A stretch of 64,000 bases of DNA, from NCBI GenBank assembly GCA_034436155.1, contig DAOTVP010000028.1, positions 1 through 64,000 on the forward strand, in the 5' to 3' direction. This document shows, one piece after another, positions 1-7,826 of the stretch. The position numbers and the translations under genes were made by a program. The stretch is from GCA-2794515 sp034436155. GTDB lineage: Bacteria > Chloroflexota > Anaerolineae > Aggregatilineales > Phototrophicaceae. Positions within the stretch are counted from its first letter, which is position 1. Each line of letters begins with the position of its first letter. The notes below the pieces were generated by a model. The model ran no database searches. It had not been told where the DNA came from and worked only from the letters and a program-made list of their open reading frames with translations.

Positions 1-147
1 ATTCGTTCCCATGTTCCATCTAAACACCATTTGCGATAATGATAATACACACGATTGGGATTCGGATACTCTTTAGGCAGATTTCGCCACTGACAGCCTG
101 TTACTAACACATACAAATTCCGAATTTTCAAACAGGTTCTTAGATGT
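1..147 (-). pseudogene. IS5-type transposase N-terminal fragment, cut by window edge
   Basis: Seen: the minus strand reads openly from the repeat at 147-197 to the window edge and contains VTGCQWRNLP, YYHYRKW and DGTWER. These are hallmarks of the N-terminal (DUF4096-like) part of IS5/IS4-family DDE transposases. The usual first ~40 residues are absent; similarity stops where the palindromic repeat begins. The frame stays open through the repeat to a stop at 192-194, and no credible start codon is seen. The catalytic DDE part would lie beyond the left edge. Inference: a decayed insertion sequence whose 5' end was replaced or interrupted by a palindromic element. Family fairly sure, status as a pseudogene likely. 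Confidence 0.7.
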
Positions 148-197
148 GTAGGGGCGGGATTAGCGCCGTCAGGCGTGTATGTATATCCGCCCTATAA
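147..197. repeat. TA/GTAT hairpin repeat, copy 1
   Basis: Imperfect palindrome. The outer arm GGGCGGGAT pairs with ATCCGCCC at 185-192, with one extra G in the left arm. Inside lies TA, then inner stem GCGCC-gtca-GGCG, then GTATGTAT. It belongs to the dispersed family described at 26281-26489 and abuts the transposase fragment. Confidence 0.7.
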
Positions 198-241
198 TCA
201 AAAAATGAGCGCACAGCCGCCCTGTGATGAGGCAAAAATTT

Positions 242-1960
242 TCAAACAATCGGCAACAGCAACGCCGAGGGGTGGTCTGCGTCATGAAAAATTTGTTGAT
301 GCGCCACTTGATAATCGGTACACGTCAAAAATGGCTCATCCACGCATAAATTCCGCGCCCAACGGGGATGCGCGGCGCTGGCAATTTGCAAGCGTAGCCG
401 ATGCCCTGCCTTAAAATGATGCGCCGTCGCCCACATATCCACCTCAATACAATACGTCCCATCGGGCAGGGGGGAGGTCGTTTTTTTGCTCAGGCGCATC
501 AGACCATCGCAAATATTATACGAGCGCCCATCGGGATGCACATCGCATAACCGCCCGTAAAAATCGGCACAGGCGACATCGGTAGTCACATACAAATTTA
601 GGCGCACATAGCCGATAATTTCCATTGGCGCAGATAACGGCGCGGTGGTATAAATCAACACATCATCGCGTTTTTCGATTTGCCGATTATCGCGCTTGCC
701 CGCATTCCACAAGTTGAATTGCGTCCCGCCGATGTATGGAGTCGGATTTTCGGGGTCATAAATATAATTATCGGGCGCTTCGTTTTGGGGGGTATCTGCA
801 GACAGTTCCGCGTTTTTATGCAGATAAAACGCGGTTGGTTGGATATTCTCAGGTGGGAATTGGTCATATTCGCGCCATTCGCGTACCCCCATCACATATA
901 AGCGCACAGGCTTCTGGCGGATTGCCGATTTTTCGCCTTTGAGATGTGCATCAAACCAGCGCAAGCCTTCGGTCAATTCGATCATGCTGGCGATGGTGCT
1001 AAAATGATGCCCCCCGCCGATGGTCAGATACGGATTTTTGCCCGCCTCGCGCAATTGGTGATAATCTGCGAGTGTGCCACGCAAGAAAAAGTCGTACCAT
1101 CCGCCGATGAGGTGAACAGGCGCATCCAATGCGCTCAGGTTATTCATCTGGCGCATCTCGTCCCATGTGGTGGTGGCGGGGTCTGAATTATCCAACCACA
1201 GGCGGTAATAATCAATTTCGTGGTCGAATACGGCTATGTCATTATCCCGAATCGGCAAATGGCTGAAGGCTTTTTTGGTTTTGCGTTCGACGTGATGCCA
1301 AAATGTCGCCGAATAAATCAGAGGCTTGCCACGTAATTTATCCAGTTGATGAAAAACCGCCATCCAGCGCATCGCCAAGCCCAAATCCAGCGCCCCATCG
1401 GGGTAGAGGATGGGGTACAAATCGGATGAGGTGATAGACGGCACAATCGCCTGAATCGCGGGGTGATGCGGTGCGATTGCCCACTGGACGATGCCCAAAT
1501 AACTCCCGCCCCACATGCCGATTTTGCCGTTGAACCACGCCTGCGATTCGAGCCATGCGATAGTCGCATCGGCATCGGCGCGTTCTGGAAAATACGGCGA
1601 AAATTCGCCACCCGATTCAAACCGTCCACGCACATCTTGAATGAGGACATGATAGCCGCGTTCTGCGAAGCGTTGCCCGATAAATTCTAAATACCAGCCA
1701 AAATTGCTATTCAGATGATTGCGCCCGTAGGGTGTGCGGATAAAAATCGTTGGAAAATCGCCGTCACCGCGAGGCGCGTAATGATCTGCCATGAGCGATA
1801 CGCCGTCTGGGGTGGGGATGGCGATATTGCGCGTCACATCGACACGATAGCGCATCCGCGACAGGCGCAATATACGGCGTGCGGTTTGCTTGCGCGTCAG
1901 ATAAGCGAGGCTGATGAGCGCCAACAGACTAACGATGATGTATCGAATCAATTTTGTCAT
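242..1960 (-). CDS. CocE/NonD-family alpha/beta hydrolase (S15 type)
   Basis: Serine hydrolase of the X-Pro dipeptidyl-peptidase/cocaine esterase superfamily, 572 aa, the usual length. A single N-terminal hydrophobic segment (residues 5-22) suggests a signal anchor, so the enzyme probably acts outside the membrane. The alpha/beta-hydrolase core has the nucleophile elbow GGSYLG (Ser153), a likely acid Asp290 in GGWYDFF and a His in GGGHHF (318-319). The C-terminal third is the beta-rich jelly-roll domain of the family (the stretch with GYVRLNLYV and MRLSKK). Substrate cannot be told; family members cleave esters, amides or acyl-prolyl bonds. Seven bases downstream of the DUF5615 gene's stop on the same strand, so possibly co-transcribed. 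Confidence 0.88.
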   Translation of the reverse strand: MTKLIRYIIVSLLALISLAYLTRKQTARRILRLSRMRYRVDVTRNIAIPTPDGVSLMADHYAPRGDGDFPTIFIRTPYGRNHLNSNFGWYLEFIGQRFAERGYHVLIQDVRGRFESGGEFSPYFPERADADATIAWLESQAWFNGKIGMWGGSYLGIVQWAIAPHHPAIQAIVPSITSSDLYPILYPDGALDLGLAMRWMAVFHQLDKLRGKPLIYSATFWHHVERKTKKAFSHLPIRDNDIAVFDHEIDYYRLWLDNSDPATTTWDEMRQMNNLSALDAPVHLIGGWYDFFLRGTLADYHQLREAGKNPYLTIGGGHHFSTIASMIELTEGLRWFDAHLKGEKSAIRQKPVRLYVMGVREWREYDQFPPENIQPTAFYLHKNAELSADTPQNEAPDNYIYDPENPTPYIGGTQFNLWNAGKRDNRQIEKRDDVLIYTTAPLSAPMEIIGYVRLNLYVTTDVACADFYGRLCDVHPDGRSYNICDGLMRLSKKTTSPLPDGTYCIEVDMWATAHHFKAGHRLRLQIASAAHPRWARNLCVDEPFLTCTDYQVAHQQIFHDADHPSALLLPIV

Positions 1961-1966
1961 GCTAGG

Positions 1967-2323
1967 CTACCTCAACCAATGAACCTGACCCGCATCGCGT
2001 GTTTCATCAAACAAGTCTAAAAATTGGGCGAGTAGGGTGATTGTACGTCCAATGTCATCATGCAATTCACTTGAAAGGTAAATCAATCCCAAATAATCCG
2101 TGCGTTTGGTGGTGCGACCTGCGAATGGTTTATCGGATGTCACCATAATGAGCCGATTTTGCGTGGCATAGGGCAGATGTTCGCTGTCATCATCTTTGCC
2201 CATCATACCGACATCCACCGCCATGATAGCCCGATAACCACGTTGGATAAGACCATTGGCAATCACACGCCGAATATGCTCATCAAAATAGAGACCAATG
2301 CTATTTTCTGTCGTCACGGGCAT
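1967..2323 (-). CDS. DUF5615 PIN-like toxin candidate (copy 1)
   Basis: About 118 aa. It starts with the family pattern of a short beta strand ending in FDEH, followed by an acidic GMMGKDDD motif and a strand-Asn/Arg-IMVTSDKPF segment. These fit the PIN-like fold of DUF5615 proteins, in which acidic residues would bind metal in a putative RNase. The start is placed at ATG 2323; the upstream in-frame TTG at 2332 is less likely. It overlaps the end of the DUF433 partner by 23 bases, the arrangement of translationally coupled toxin-antitoxin pairs. It is a diverged duplicate of the gene at 2605-2955. Toxic activity is known only for some relatives and is inferred here. Confidence 0.75.
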   Translation of the reverse strand: MPVTTENSIGLYFDEHIRRVIANGLIQRGYRAIMAVDVGMMGKDDDSEHLPYATQNRLIMVTSDKPFAGRTTKRTDYLGLIYLSSELHDDIGRTITLLAQFLDLFDETRDAGQVHWLR

Positions 2324-2585
2324 ATCTCGCAAAAAGTTCTTCTTCTTTTTGTTTATCGAGTGTTTCTAATTGTTCCATTTCTTCTTGATGTTCTTGATAG
2401 TAAAGAAGTGCCGCTAAAACTTGAGCGCGGGATAGGGTGTAATCGTAACACAATTCATCAACGGTATAATTGGTCGCTTTTTGTGTGTTGATAATCGTCA
2501 TAATCGGCAACCTGCGCCCGCGAATATGTGGGCGGTCATTTCGCATTTCGATATATTTGCTCAAATCGACTTGTTCGGCAATCAT
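2301..2585 (-). CDS. DUF433 antitoxin-like protein (copy 1)
   Basis: Small acidic protein of about 94 aa. It carries the DUF433 signature around IRGRRLPIM followed by a winged-helix-like segment (YTVDELCYDYTLSRAQVLAALLYYQEH) and a charged C-terminal tail. DUF433 proteins commonly precede DUF5615 genes and are thought to act as the antitoxin and DNA-binding partner. The start ATG 2585 is chosen because GAGGAAT lies just upstream and because the same MIAEQVDLSKYIEM start recurs in copy 2; an ATG at 2597 overlaps the Shine-Dalgarno sequence itself. Confidence 0.75.
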   Translation of the reverse strand: MIAEQVDLSKYIEMRNDRPHIRGRRLPIMTIINTQKATNYTVDELCYDYTLSRAQVLAALLYYQEHQEEMEQLETLDKQKEEELFARYARDDRK

Positions 2586-2604
2586 GATATTCCTCATAAA
2601 CTCA

Positions 2605-2955
2605 CTATTTTAACCAATGAACCTGACCCGCATCGCGTGTTTCATCAAAGAGTTCGATGAACTCTGCCAAAATATCAATTGTATGACCAATATCAGCACT
2701 CTCATCATAGTTTAAGCAGATAAGCCCTAAATAATCTGTACGTTTTTGTGTCCTACCTGCAAAGGGATGGTCGATTGTCACCATAATGAGCCGATTTTGG
2801 CTCGCATAGGGTAGATGTTCTGTATCATCATCCTTGCCTGTCATGCCAACATCTACCGCACGAACCACACGATAACCACGTTCTATCAGTCCTTTTGCGA
2901 TTTTACGACTGATGTGTTCATCTAAATAAAACCCCAAATCACTTCTGGCGGTCAT
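2605..2955 (-). CDS. DUF5615 PIN-like toxin candidate (copy 2)
   Basis: About 116 aa, clearly paralogous to 1967-2323: FYLDEHI, GMTGKDDDTEHLPYASQNR, LIMVTIDHPFAGRT and the identical C-terminal end FDETRDAGQVHWL. The start ATG 2955 overlaps the DUF433 gene by 17 bases and aligns with the start of copy 1. A longer in-frame reading from 3021 exists but would run 83 bases into the partner and adds a lysine-rich stretch with no family match. Probable metal-dependent PIN-like nuclease toxin; activity unproven. Confidence 0.75.
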   Translation of the reverse strand: MTARSDLGFYLDEHISRKIAKGLIERGYRVVRAVDVGMTGKDDDTEHLPYASQNRLIMVTIDHPFAGRTQKRTDYLGLICLNYDESADIGHTIDILAEFIELFDETRDAGQVHWLK

Positions 2956-3223
2956 GGATATATCTTTCGTATTGTTCTTCCCATGCTTGGGTGTCTTCTT
3001 CGTCTTGCCTATCCATTTCATCCTTGTGTTGGCGATAATATAAGAAGGCGGCTAAAACTTCCGCTTCGGATAAGCTAAAATCATCACAGAGTTCTTCTAG
3101 TGTGAACTGATTCTTTCTTTGATACGAAATTAAGTGCATCACAGGAAATCTGCGTCCGCGAATATTGGGGCGGTTATCGCGCATTTCGATATATTTGCTC
3201 AAATCGACTTGTTCGGCAATCAT
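2939..3223 (-). CDS. DUF433 antitoxin-like protein (copy 2)
   Basis: 94 aa, first gene of the four-gene toxin-antitoxin-like block, with the DUF433 core IRGRRFPVM and a helix-turn-helix-like LEELCDDFSLSEAEVLAAFLYY. The start ATG 3223 follows GAGGTGAGACC, a good ribosome site. The first 44 coding bases (3180-3223) are identical to the corresponding part of copy 1 (2542-2585), pointing to a fairly recent tandem duplication or gene conversion. A likely promoter lies at 3243-3270. As the antitoxin-like gene it may also repress the block; no operator palindrome was recognised. Confidence 0.75.
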   Translation of the reverse strand: MIAEQVDLSKYIEMRDNRPNIRGRRFPVMHLISYQRKNQFTLEELCDDFSLSEAEVLAAFLYYRQHKDEMDRQDEEDTQAWEEQYERYIHDRQK

Positions 3224-3242
3224 GGTCTCACCTCATCTATAC

Positions 3243-3270
3243 GTTATAAACACAGTGTAGCACATTTGAA
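3243..3270 (-). promoter_or_regulatory. Probable sigma-70-type promoter of the DUF433/DUF5615 block
   Basis: On the minus strand TTCAAA (3270-3265), a 16-base spacer and TATAAC (3248-3243) lie 20 bases upstream of the first DUF433 start. The hexamers are near consensus; not tested. Confidence 0.45.
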
Positions 3271-3347
3271 CATAGCTGACTAGCACCCTCATATGAGGGC
3301 AATTCTAAATGTGGAATATTGCATATATTGGTTTTACGGCATACCTA

Positions 3348-3377
3348 TTGTCATATCTGATGAAATGCGGTTATAAT
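3348..3377 (+). promoter_or_regulatory. Probable sigma-70-type promoter of the patatin gene
   Basis: TTGTCA (3348-3353), an 18-base spacer and a perfect TATAAT (3372-3377). Transcription would begin near 3384, after the upstream in-frame start at 3309, so the patatin start is better placed at 3438. Confidence 0.6.
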
Positions 3378-3437
3378 CGAACTACGGTTAGAAAAAAATT
3401 ATTGTCATTTTGGTTATCGTGCGAAAATAGGTTTTTT

Positions 3438-4514
3438 ATGGGTCATAATTTTTTAGAAGAAATCCCTGAACTCCAAAAAAAGTCGGGGACAGCACTTGTT
3501 TTGAGTGGCGGCGCAACCAAAGCCTTTTACTTTCATCTGGGTGTGTTGAACATCCTTCGTCCTGATGATTTAACCTCGATTGTCGGGTCGAGCGCGGGGG
3601 CGGTCGTGGGTGCATTTCTGGCATCGGGTATTGCGCCAGAAACGCTCATCTCTGCCATTCATCAGGGGCAGGTTTATGTCCCTAAATTTGATGCGTGGGT
3701 TAGAACGCTCACCTCTGGGATGCTATTCCGCCCGAATTATGTCGATATTGCCAAGCAAGCCGTCAAAAGTACCGTCGAGACGGCGCTTTTTTTGGCGACA
3801 TTGCCCTGGTTGCGCGGTAAAGATGTGGTCGCCGAGACTTTAGAGCGCATCCTTGCCAATCCCATGAATGTCCGCGCCATATTTAATTCGGGCGCAATTG
3901 AAGATTTATTCCGCCGATTTTTACCATCACCCGATTTTCGTGATACCGAAATTGACCTCTACGTGACCGCCACCGCGCTCGATTCCAAAGTGCGGGCGGT
4001 ATTCAATAGTGTGTACGATTTTGAATGTCATGAAGATGCTTTTATGACCGATGTCCCCATTCATAAGGCGATTCGTGCCTCGACAGCCGTGCCTGGATTG
4101 TTTGATCCTGTGATGATCAAGGGTCAATATTGGGTCGATGGCGAAATTAAGCGTACCCTCTCGGCAGATATTGGGGTGAGCCTCGCCGATAAGATCATCA
4201 TCTCGCACACCTACCAACCCCTTTGGCTCGAAAATGGTGGAAGCGTTGCCGATATGGGCGCGACTAACATTTTGCGCCAATCAGTCATTACGGTGGTGCA
4301 TGAACGGATTAACCGTTGGCGTGAACGTTTTGAAGAACACAACCGCTATAAAGAGGTTATTTGGGTACATCCTGATCCCGATGACATCGAATTTTTCCTC
4401 GCGCCAGAATTTTCGTTTTCCTATGAGACCCAAAAACGCCTCATTCGGAGCGGAGAACTTGCGGCATTAAAGATTTTAGGTCATACTAACCAACAAAAAT
4501 CTATTCGTCCCTAA
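3438..4514 (+). CDS. Patatin-like phospholipase
   Basis: Patatin-family acyl hydrolase, 358 aa from ATG 3438. Catalysis in this family uses a Ser-Asp dyad. Seen here are the oxyanion-loop region LSGGATKAF (22-30), the nucleophile elbow GSSAG with Ser52, and the DGE motif with Asp234 (the family usually has DG[GA]). It has no signal peptide from this start, so it is probably cytoplasmic or membrane-associated and would release fatty acids from phospholipids or stored lipids. A longer frame from 3309 adds 43 hydrophobic residues but would lie upstream of the probable transcription start. It is followed 37 bases later by a wax-ester synthase/DGAT gene, which supports a role in acyl-lipid turnover. 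Confidence 0.85.
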   Translation: MGHNFLEEIPELQKKSGTALVLSGGATKAFYFHLGVLNILRPDDLTSIVGSSAGAVVGAFLASGIAPETLISAIHQGQVYVPKFDAWVRTLTSGMLFRPNYVDIAKQAVKSTVETALFLATLPWLRGKDVVAETLERILANPMNVRAIFNSGAIEDLFRRFLPSPDFRDTEIDLYVTATALDSKVRAVFNSVYDFECHEDAFMTDVPIHKAIRASTAVPGLFDPVMIKGQYWVDGEIKRTLSADIGVSLADKIIISHTYQPLWLENGGSVADMGATNILRQSVITVVHERINRWRERFEEHNRYKEVIWVHPDPDDIEFFLAPEFSFSYETQKRLIRSGELAALKILGHTNQQKSIRP

Positions 4515-4551
4515 CCGATGGATAAACGAGAACGTAGCGGAGGTGATGAAC

Positions 4552-6543
4552 ATGTCGGTAAAAAATGAGCGCATTTTAGGTCCGGTAGATAGTGCCTTTT
4601 TTTATGTCGAAACGCAAAAGAATCCGATGAATATCGGCGCGGTCACGATTTTTGAGGGGATTATGCCCTTTGATGAATTGGTGAAATTGGTCGATTCACG
4701 TATCCATCGTGCGCCGATTTATCAGCAAAAAATTATTCAGACCCCCTTGAATTTGGGTCAACCGATGTGGGTCTATGATCCCGATTTTTATGTCGGCAAT
4801 CATATCTTTCGGTTGCGCCTCGAAGCGCCCGGTAGCGATGAGCAACTCCGTCAATTGGCGGGCAGATTGGTCTCTAGCCCGTTGAACCGCGATAAACCCC
4901 TGTGGGAGATGCACGTCATCGAGGGGTTGTCTGATAACCGCACCGCCATCTTCTTCAAGGTGCATCATTGCATGGTGGATGGTTTGGCGGCGGTGGAATT
5001 GCTCACACTTCTGTTTGACCTCACACCAGATAAACCGGATATCGAACCCAAACCCCTCTACGATGCGCCACCTGTCCCCGAAAAGACACAATTGGTAGCA
5101 GGTGCATTGCGACGTGATGTTTCTCAGGGCTTTAAGGTCTTGCGTAAAGTCGGTGGCGAATTGGCGTTCATCGGCTCGTTATTATCGGATAAAGAAAAAC
5201 GTCGTAAAACATTTCTCGGCATGGCGAATTTGCTCAACGACAACATGCGTCCTATCCGCAGGTTGCCTATCAACGGCAAAAATAGCGGGCGACAAGCATT
5301 GGCGTGGACAGAATTTTCGCTCGCCGAAGTCCGCGCCATTAAATCTGGGCGGAACGCCTCGGTCAACGATGTGATGCTCACCATCTTGTCCACCGCGATT
5401 ATGTACTATCTGCAAGACATCGGCACAGATTTTGAAGCACAAAATTTTTTGCGCGTGTTAGTGCCTGTCAGTATGCGGGTCGAAGAAGAAAAAGAGGACT
5501 TCGGCAACCGCATATCGGTCATCACAGTCGATATCCCTTTTAATATCAAAAATCCGCTTGAACGACTCGATGCCGTTGCCAATTATAGTAAATTCATGAA
5601 AGAATCATCCCTCTCGGTGGGGCTAGACCTCATCCTCACCTTGCCATCGTTGTTGCCATCACCCACCCAACCGTTGGTATGGAGCATTGCGCCTGTCGCG
5701 TTTTCGGTGATTGCCCACACATGGTGTACCAATGTATCGGGTCCGCAAATTCCGGTATATTTATTGGGGCATGAACTCAAACATAGTTTTGGCTATTTTC
5801 CGATTAATCCGACATTTGGTATGGCGTGCGTGATCATGAGTTATAACCAACGCATTAGCATGACGTTGGTCGCCGATTCGGGCATCATCCCCGACATCCG
5901 CGACATCCAAAAACATCTCGATCGCGCCTTTTTAGAGTTGCGGAGCGCCGCCAAAGTTCAACCGATTGAACCCATTGTGATTGAACGGATACCCAAAAAT
6001 CCGCCTGAACAAGTCGTGAATACACCGCAACCGATTTCAGGATTGGTCATCGAGACCCGCGAAAATGGTAATGGCACGACATCGCAACCTGTCGAAGACA
6101 TCCCCACAGCACCCAAACGCCTTGTGTTATTCTCGGATGATTGGGCAAAAGCCTATATGCAGGTGCTAAACGATAGCAAAGCCTATCATGATGCCTCCAC
6201 GGGGTGGACGGCGGGCGCGTTGGCGATGATTATGAAAGCCTCGCCTGCCAATGGTTATCCAAAAGATTGTGCCGTCATTTTAGATTTGCATAAAGGCAAG
6301 TGTAAAGATGCCCGCGCCCTGACAATCGATGAAGCCATGCACGAAGCCAGCTACGTCATCGAAGGCAATTATGGCAGTTGGATGAAAGTCCTCAGTGGAC
6401 AGGCGCAACCGTTGGGCATGATTATGCGCGGTCAATTACGCCTCAAAAAGGGTGGTTTGCCCGGATTATTGCCCTATACCAAGTCAGCACAAGAGTTGAT
6501 TAAATGCGCTCAAGATATTGATAAAGTGACCACTGTCGGGTGA
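4552..6543 (+). CDS. Wax ester synthase/diacylglycerol acyltransferase fused to an SCP2-like domain
   Basis: Bifunctional WS/DGAT-family acyltransferase, which moves acyl groups from acyl-CoA to fatty alcohols or diacylglycerol to form storage wax esters or triacylglycerol. The catalytic HHxxxDG motif is present (HHCMVDG, residues 138-144), followed by the second half of the fold and the DUF1298-type C-terminal domain (NVSGPQIPVYLLG). After a proline- and threonine-rich linker (about 475-520), residues ~520-660 form an extra module. Its pattern resembles an SCP2 sterol-carrier domain (acidic start, ALTIDEAMHEASYVIEG, SWMKVLSGQAQPLGMIMRGQLRLKKG). Typical bacterial WS/DGATs are 450-480 aa, so 663 aa is long. 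The start ATG 4552 is preceded by GGAGGTG at 4539-4545; in-frame GTG 4543 lies inside that site. Confidence 0.88.
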   Translation: MSVKNERILGPVDSAFFYVETQKNPMNIGAVTIFEGIMPFDELVKLVDSRIHRAPIYQQKIIQTPLNLGQPMWVYDPDFYVGNHIFRLRLEAPGSDEQLRQLAGRLVSSPLNRDKPLWEMHVIEGLSDNRTAIFFKVHHCMVDGLAAVELLTLLFDLTPDKPDIEPKPLYDAPPVPEKTQLVAGALRRDVSQGFKVLRKVGGELAFIGSLLSDKEKRRKTFLGMANLLNDNMRPIRRLPINGKNSGRQALAWTEFSLAEVRAIKSGRNASVNDVMLTILSTAIMYYLQDIGTDFEAQNFLRVLVPVSMRVEEEKEDFGNRISVITVDIPFNIKNPLERLDAVANYSKFMKESSLSVGLDLILTLPSLLPSPTQPLVWSIAPVAFSVIAHTWCTNVSGPQIPVYLLGHELKHSFGYFPINPTFGMACVIMSYNQRISMTLVADSGIIPDIRDIQKHLDRAFLELRSAAKVQPIEPIVIERIPKNPPEQVVNTPQPISGLVIETRENGNGTTSQPVEDIPTAPKRLVLFSDDWAKAYMQVLNDSKAYHDASTGWTAGALAMIMKASPANGYPKDCAVILDLHKGKCKDARALTIDEAMHEASYVIEGNYGSWMKVLSGQAQPLGMIMRGQLRLKKGGLPGLLPYTKSAQELIKCAQDIDKVTTVG

Positions 6544-6554
6544 TGAGACCAACC

Positions 6555-6582
6555 GTAGGGACGGCATTGATGCCGTCCTTAT
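6555..6582. repeat. Inverted repeat GGACGGCA/TGCCGTCC
   Basis: A perfect 8-bp stem (6559-6566 and 6571-6578) with loop ttga between the acyltransferase stop and the GNAT gene. A T-tract is nearly absent (cttatg), so it is either a weak terminator or a relative of the dispersed intergenic hairpins. The flanking GTAGG resembles the ends of the TA/GTAT family. Confidence 0.5.
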
Positions 6583-6622
6583 GCTATGCGATGTAAATAT
6601 ATTCAACTATAGGAGTATTTTT

Positions 6623-7165
6623 ATGGATTATCCAAAAACAATGACCATTTCGGGCGATGAATACACCTTTCGTCTGATGACCAACAAAGACCGTGATGTT
6701 TTATTGGGGATGGTCAAAAAAATTACCGATGCCGATTTGTGGTTTTTGCGTCACGACATCACCCAACCCGATGCCATCGATGATTGGATTCGCGATATTG
6801 AACACAAACGCGCCATTACACTCATCATTGAGGATGATGGCAAGGCGATTGCCTTCGGCATTTTGTATTATAATCAGGTGTTCTGGAATCGACATTTGGC
6901 AGAGATGCGCGTGTTGGTGGCATCGTCTCATCGTAATCGCGGGCTTGGGACGAAAATCGCCCGTGAATTGACCGCTTATGCCAAAGAATTGGGATTAGAG
7001 AAGGTGTTGGTCTATATGGAAGCCAACGACAAAGCCGCCCGCCGTATGGTCGAAGATTTGGGCTTCAAGCCAGAGGCGATTCTATCAGATTGGGTCAAGA
7101 CTCGTGAAGACCGTCACCGCGATTTATTGATTATGTCCACCGACTTAGCCGAAGTCGGACACTAG
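6623..7165 (+). CDS. GNAT-family N-acetyltransferase
   Basis: 180 aa, single GNAT domain. Motif A is clear: VASSHRNRGLGTKIARELTAYA, in which the R-x-x-G-L-G loop binds the acetyl-CoA pyrophosphate. It is followed by motif B, YMEANDKAARRMVEDLGF. The acceptor substrate cannot be predicted; relatives acetylate amino groups on proteins, metabolites or antibiotics. Cytoplasmic, no signal peptide. ATG 6623 is chosen because GGAG lies at a suitable distance upstream; the frame extends to 6581 but through the tail of the inverted repeat. It stands alone after the lipid genes. Confidence 0.8.
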   Translation: MDYPKTMTISGDEYTFRLMTNKDRDVLLGMVKKITDADLWFLRHDITQPDAIDDWIRDIEHKRAITLIIEDDGKAIAFGILYYNQVFWNRHLAEMRVLVASSHRNRGLGTKIARELTAYAKELGLEKVLVYMEANDKAARRMVEDLGFKPEAILSDWVKTREDRHRDLLIMSTDLAEVGH

Positions 7166-7222
7166 GATTAATTGAATAGGTAGGTGATGAGTTCAACTAC
7201 CTATTCAACAGGATTTTAGCTT

Positions 7223-7696
7223 ATGTTTAATCATGCCCCAGAAAACTATGATTGCCCTTTTTGTCGGTTGGTCAAAGGTGAAGATATAAAAGGCGATGGG
7301 ACAAAACAGGCAGATATTATCTATCGTACAAATCACATCACAGCATTTATCAATGCACGCTGGTGGGAACAATCTAAAGCACATATTTTAATTATTCCAA
7401 ATAGACATATTGAAAATATCTACGATTTAACACCGGATATCGCTGTTCATGTGCATGAGGCGGCGCGTTTGGTGGCAATTGCCCTTAAACACGTCTATGG
7501 TTGTGATGGCATCTCGACACGTCAACATAATGAACCTGCTGGGTATCAAGAGGTATTTCATTATCATCTGCATGTGTTCCCACGTTATACAGGCGATAAG
7601 CTATATGAAAACCATCATACTTATCGTTGGAGCCATCCCGATGAACGCATACCATATGCCAATCAACTGAAAGCCTATTTCGCCAATCTCAAATGA
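7223..7696 (+). CDS. HIT-family nucleotide-binding protein
   Basis: 157 aa. It has the histidine triad HYHLHVF (His113, His115, His117), the N-terminal CPFC pair (residues 11-14) typical of Hint-type proteins, and the ILIIPNRHIENIYDL helix-strand region. HIT enzymes hydrolyse nucleoside phosphoramidates or dinucleoside polyphosphates through a His-nucleotide intermediate. Cytoplasmic. The start ATG 7223 has AGGA eight bases upstream. No operon partner is evident; 57 bases separate it from the GNAT gene. The CPFC pair may bind zinc, as in some relatives. Confidence 0.85.
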   Translation: MFNHAPENYDCPFCRLVKGEDIKGDGTKQADIIYRTNHITAFINARWWEQSKAHILIIPNRHIENIYDLTPDIAVHVHEAARLVAIALKHVYGCDGISTRQHNEPAGYQEVFHYHLHVFPRYTGDKLYENHHTYRWSHPDERIPYANQLKAYFANLK

Positions 7697-7826
7697 CGAC
7701 AATTTATCCTCATCTTCCTCTAATCTAATTCTAATTTAATTTCTGCAACCTTGCGACTACCCGTGCGTATACAATGATATAGAAAACAATCATCCGTATG
7801 TCATGGAGTTTAAGGAGAGAATCATC

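Noticed and set aside
2956..3021. Longer N-terminus of the second DUF5615 protein
   Set aside because: It would overlap the antitoxin gene by 83 bases and does not align with copy 1.
3309..3437. Longer N-terminus for the patatin
   Set aside because: A near-consensus promoter lies within this stretch, so the transcript would start after codon 3309, and the added residues are not patatin-like.
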